From Oligoflexia bacterium (GTDB taxonomy: Bacteria > Bdellovibrionota > UBA1018 > CAIMNF01), in the NCBI GenBank assembly GCA_903842755.1, contig CAIMNF010000340.1, positions 1 through 15,029 on the forward strand: a stretch of DNA of 15,029 nt, written 5' to 3'. The stretch's first letter is position 1. Every line of letters begins with the position of its first letter. The notes beneath the pieces are model-generated. The model did not search any database. It was not told the DNA's origin and was given only the letters and a program-made list of their open reading frames with translations. Below, piece after piece: positions 13,240 through 15,029 of the stretch. A program made the position numbers and the translations under genes.

Positions 13240-13947
13240 ATGAAAACCAAGAATACGATTATGTTCGCTTTATTCAGTATGGCCCTGGCCGCTTGCGGGA
13301 ATGGCAGCAATAGCGCCAATACCCTAAACGGCCTATCAAACACCGGCACTTTAGGTGTCGGCGGATGTGCCCCTATTTCCGGCCAACTTCCATTCACCGT
13401 TCAAGGTGGCGCAATGGATGACTTAGATGTGGTCGGCGGAAATAACCCTTACAACAGCATTCACCCTGGAACTTGGGGCCAGTCGGTTATGGGTGGTTCA
13501 GGTGTAGCAATTAGTACTACGCCAATCGTAAATAACGGCTACGGCTATGGAAACGGAACCTACGTATTTACAAAGCAATCGTACCAAGGAACCATTACGC
13601 TTCAGCTTCAAACAAATTATCGCTATATTATTGGGCAGCCGCAATTGGCACTCATCGGAGGCAATACTCCGGTAATCAGTGGGGTGATTGCACTTAGCTC
13701 AAGCGTTGCCCAAGTTCTTCAAGCTTCTGCCGGGTATTTCAGCGCTACGACACCTTTCTATGGAACATCCCTTCCCTATGGAACGATCCAGCCGGCTTAC
13801 AACGGATTTGGAACCTACCCAGCTGCGGGCTGCGTAACCAACGTAGGCTTTGATGCAGTGGTTGATCCAAGCTCAGGTACGCTCGATCAAGCCGTAGTCT
13901 ACCTCTACATGAACAACAGCGGAACCCCTACTCCGATCGTGTTCTAA
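13240..13947 (+). CDS. Gly/Asn/Tyr-rich lipoprotein of unknown function, sigma54-controlled
   Basis: This 235-residue protein has a textbook lipoprotein signal: Lys2 and Lys4, a hydrophobic core and Leu-Ala-Ala-Cys (Cys19). The mature chain is low in charge and rich in Gly, Asn, Ser, Thr and Tyr, with a 'NNGYGYGNGTYVF' stretch (98-110) and 'FYGTSLPYGTIQPAYNGFGTYP' features around 173-194. This suggests a beta-rich surface or periplasmic protein. Two cysteines besides the lipidated one (43 and 198) may form a disulfide joining the two ends. No family was recognised. AAGGAGAG lies just before the ATG, a perfect sigma54-type promoter lies upstream and a strong terminator downstream, so it is a single-gene, signal-controlled unit with every mark of a real gene. 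Confidence 0.85.
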   Translation: MKTKNTIMFALFSMALAACGNGSNSANTLNGLSNTGTLGVGGCAPISGQLPFTVQGGAMDDLDVVGGNNPYNSIHPGTWGQSVMGGSGVAISTTPIVNNGYGYGNGTYVFTKQSYQGTITLQLQTNYRYIIGQPQLALIGGNTPVISGVIALSSSVAQVLQASAGYFSATTPFYGTSLPYGTIQPAYNGFGTYPAAGCVTNVGFDAVVDPSSGTLDQAVVYLYMNNSGTPTPIVF

Positions 13948-14025
13948 GACTCGACTAAAGAAAACTCATAACGTAAACGTCCTTAAATCCCAACTCCTGT
14001 CCCCTAACCTCCTCGTCACTCTCCG

Positions 14026-14055
14026 ACCGGAAGCACACTTGTGCTTCCGGTTTTT
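14026..14055 (+). terminator. Rho-independent terminator of the sigma54-controlled lipoprotein gene
   Basis: A perfect 11-bp stem (ACCGGAAGCAC with GTGCTTCCGGT) closes a 4-nt loop ACTT and is followed by a run of five T (14051-14055, the first of which also pairs). It lies 79 nt after the stop codon. No T-run is present on the other strand, so it acts on the plus strand only. Confidence 0.9.
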
Positions 14056-14105
14056 GTCGTTTAAGGCCACCGGCGCAGCACAGGTTTACGCTTCTACTTT
14101 TTTCC

Positions 14106-14134
14106 TTGATTAAACTAAATAAATTTAATATAAC
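14106..14134 (+). promoter_or_regulatory. Sigma70-type promoter of the trypsin-like protease gene
   Basis: A -35 TTGATT (14106-14111), a 17-bp AT-rich spacer and a -10 TATAAC (14129-14134). The ATG is at 14143, eight bases after the -10, so transcription should begin at or within 1-2 nt of the start codon. No Shine-Dalgarno is present, pointing to a leaderless mRNA. Confidence 0.6.
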
Positions 14135-14142
14135 ACCACACG

Positions 14143-14943
14143 ATGAAGCACCCCTCAATTCGCCCCTGGTTTCTATTTGTTACGGTCTTGTTCCTTGCCA
14201 CCCAAATCCAAAGTAGCGCTCAGGCCCAGAACATTCCCTCTCCACGGATGCTCCCGCTCATCGGTCCACTGGTGGGTGAAAACGTCACCGTCGAAACGGA
14301 GCAAAATAACCCCTACTTTTGCAAAGTCATCATTACCGGCACCGACGAGGAGACCGAGTCTCTTTGTAGCGGCACTTTAATTGATTCTTATACCGTAGTG
14401 ACCGCGGCCCACTGTTTTTCCGATGTTGGAAGCGTGCAAGTCAGCTGTGGTAAAAAAGATGTCGGGACAGTGCTTAGCTTAGTGTACCCAGAAAAACATC
14501 AATGGATTAACTCGGAGCGCCCTCGTCCAGAACAAGATGTCGCCGTGCTACACTTAAAAAAATATCAAAACCTACCTACCCTACCGTTCAGCCATTCAGA
14601 GAGTGACTTTTTCGACCCTTCCAGCGGAAAACTTAAACCCAATGTAAGCTGTAAGATTGCGGGTTATGGGGTAAACAATTCGGGAGGCAACAGCCGGCTC
14701 ATGATGGCTTCGCTGAAGAACCTCTCTCTTACCTTTCAAAGCCAGCTCATTTACCTGAGCGCGCCTCGGACCCACTATTTGCCAACGTCGGTCGATCACG
14801 GTGATTCTGGCGGGTCGTTATTTTGCTCTAGCCCAACCCAACCCCAAAAACTGGTCGGGATTGTGGGCGGTTACATGAGTGAAAAAAACGCGGATTCGCG
14901 TCGGGTCTACAATTTTTTTGCAGCGACTTGGCTTAATCTCTAG
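14143..14943 (+). CDS. Exported trypsin-like serine protease (family S1)
   Basis: This 266-residue protein has a signal peptide (hydrophobic 9-20, probable cleavage after Ala28 in 'AQA-QN'). The chymotrypsin-fold triad is complete: His90 in 'TAAHC', Asp132 in 'QDVAVLHL' and Ser222 in 'GDSGGS'. Cys75 and Cys91 match the conserved Cys42-Cys58 disulfide around the active-site His. The site equivalent to trypsin Asp189 (six before the catalytic Ser) is Ser216, so cleavage after Arg or Lys is not assured; the usual cysteine of that loop is missing. About 30 residues before the first strand could be a short propeptide; there is no clear Ile-Val-Gly-Gly activation site. It has its own promoter and probably a leaderless mRNA. 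Target proteins are unknown; a secreted or periplasmic protease role is inferred. Confidence 0.92.
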   Translation: MKHPSIRPWFLFVTVLFLATQIQSSAQAQNIPSPRMLPLIGPLVGENVTVETEQNNPYFCKVIITGTDEETESLCSGTLIDSYTVVTAAHCFSDVGSVQVSCGKKDVGTVLSLVYPEKHQWINSERPRPEQDVAVLHLKKYQNLPTLPFSHSESDFFDPSSGKLKPNVSCKIAGYGVNNSGGNSRLMMASLKNLSLTFQSQLIYLSAPRTHYLPTSVDHGDSGGSLFCSSPTQPQKLVGIVGGYMSEKNADSRRVYNFFAATWLNL

Positions 14944-14966
14944 TTGCTGTTGATGCAAACCCCAGC

Positions 14967-15029
14967 TTATTCGTAAAATTTTAAAACCGTATTTAGAAGC
15001 TGAATGGCTTCTTTCCGAAACGTCATCAC
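14967..15029 (-). CDS. Probable C-terminus of a minus-strand gene (start beyond window)
   Basis: On the minus strand an open frame enters from the right edge and ends in TAA at 14967-14969. Its last residues, 'FRKEAIQLLNTVLKFYE', look like a natural amphipathic C-terminal helix. It would face the protease gene tail-to-tail with a 23-nt gap. Only 20 codons are visible, so function cannot be judged and chance is possible. Confidence 0.4.
   Translation of the reverse strand: MMTFRKEAIQLLNTVLKFYE

Overview
The window looks like a piece of a Gram-negative chromosome. It has many lipoproteins with clear lipoboxes, an LpoB-type activator of a peptidoglycan synthase, two sigma54-type (RpoN) promoters and moderate GC. 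The mix of many secreted hydrolases, lipoproteins and RpoN promoters fits a predatory or Bdellovibrionota-like bacterium. That placement is an inference; no marker gene here settles it.

Layout. (1) Positions 1-3428, minus strand: four consecutive lipoprotein genes in the order LPP20-family, LPP20-like, LpoB-like, COG3014-like (the last runs off the window). They lie behind one sigma54-type promoter at 3526-3540, with an 8-bp inverted repeat in the leader. (2) 3429-3730: intergenic control region. (3) 3731-3806: tRNA-Ala(GGC), with a 758-residue penicillin-acylase-family lipoprotein starting 35 nt behind it. (4) 6115-8410, minus strand: a secreted EXORDIUM/PHI-1-like protein with an HExxE motif, and a membrane-anchored SxxK serine hydrolase. 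(5) 8388-11029, minus strand: purB and purA, which overlap by 4 nt and carry out the last two steps from IMP to AMP. The serine hydrolase gene overlaps the end of purB by 23 nt, so purA-purB-hydrolase is probably one operon. (6) 11148-13037, plus strand, divergent from purA: a membrane protein resembling undecaprenyl-diphosphatase (UppP/BacA) but lacking most catalytic residues, followed 9 nt later by a PLP-dependent cysteine-synthase-family gene. (7) 13190-14055: a second sigma54-type promoter, a small unknown Gly/Asn/Tyr-rich lipoprotein and a strong intrinsic terminator. (8) 14143-14943: an exported trypsin-like protease, then the probable tail of another minus-strand gene at the right edge.

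Two themes run across the window. First, much of it concerns the cell envelope: a PBP-activator lipoprotein cluster, acylase and SxxK hydrolase families, a UppP-like protein and secreted proteases. Both sigma54-type promoters serve lipoprotein genes. Second, several plus- and minus-strand genes (the trypsin-like protease, purA, the UppP-like gene and perhaps the acylase) have no Shine-Dalgarno sequence, and promoter-like elements sit so close that their mRNAs may be leaderless. No insertion sequence, CRISPR array or clear mobile element was seen.
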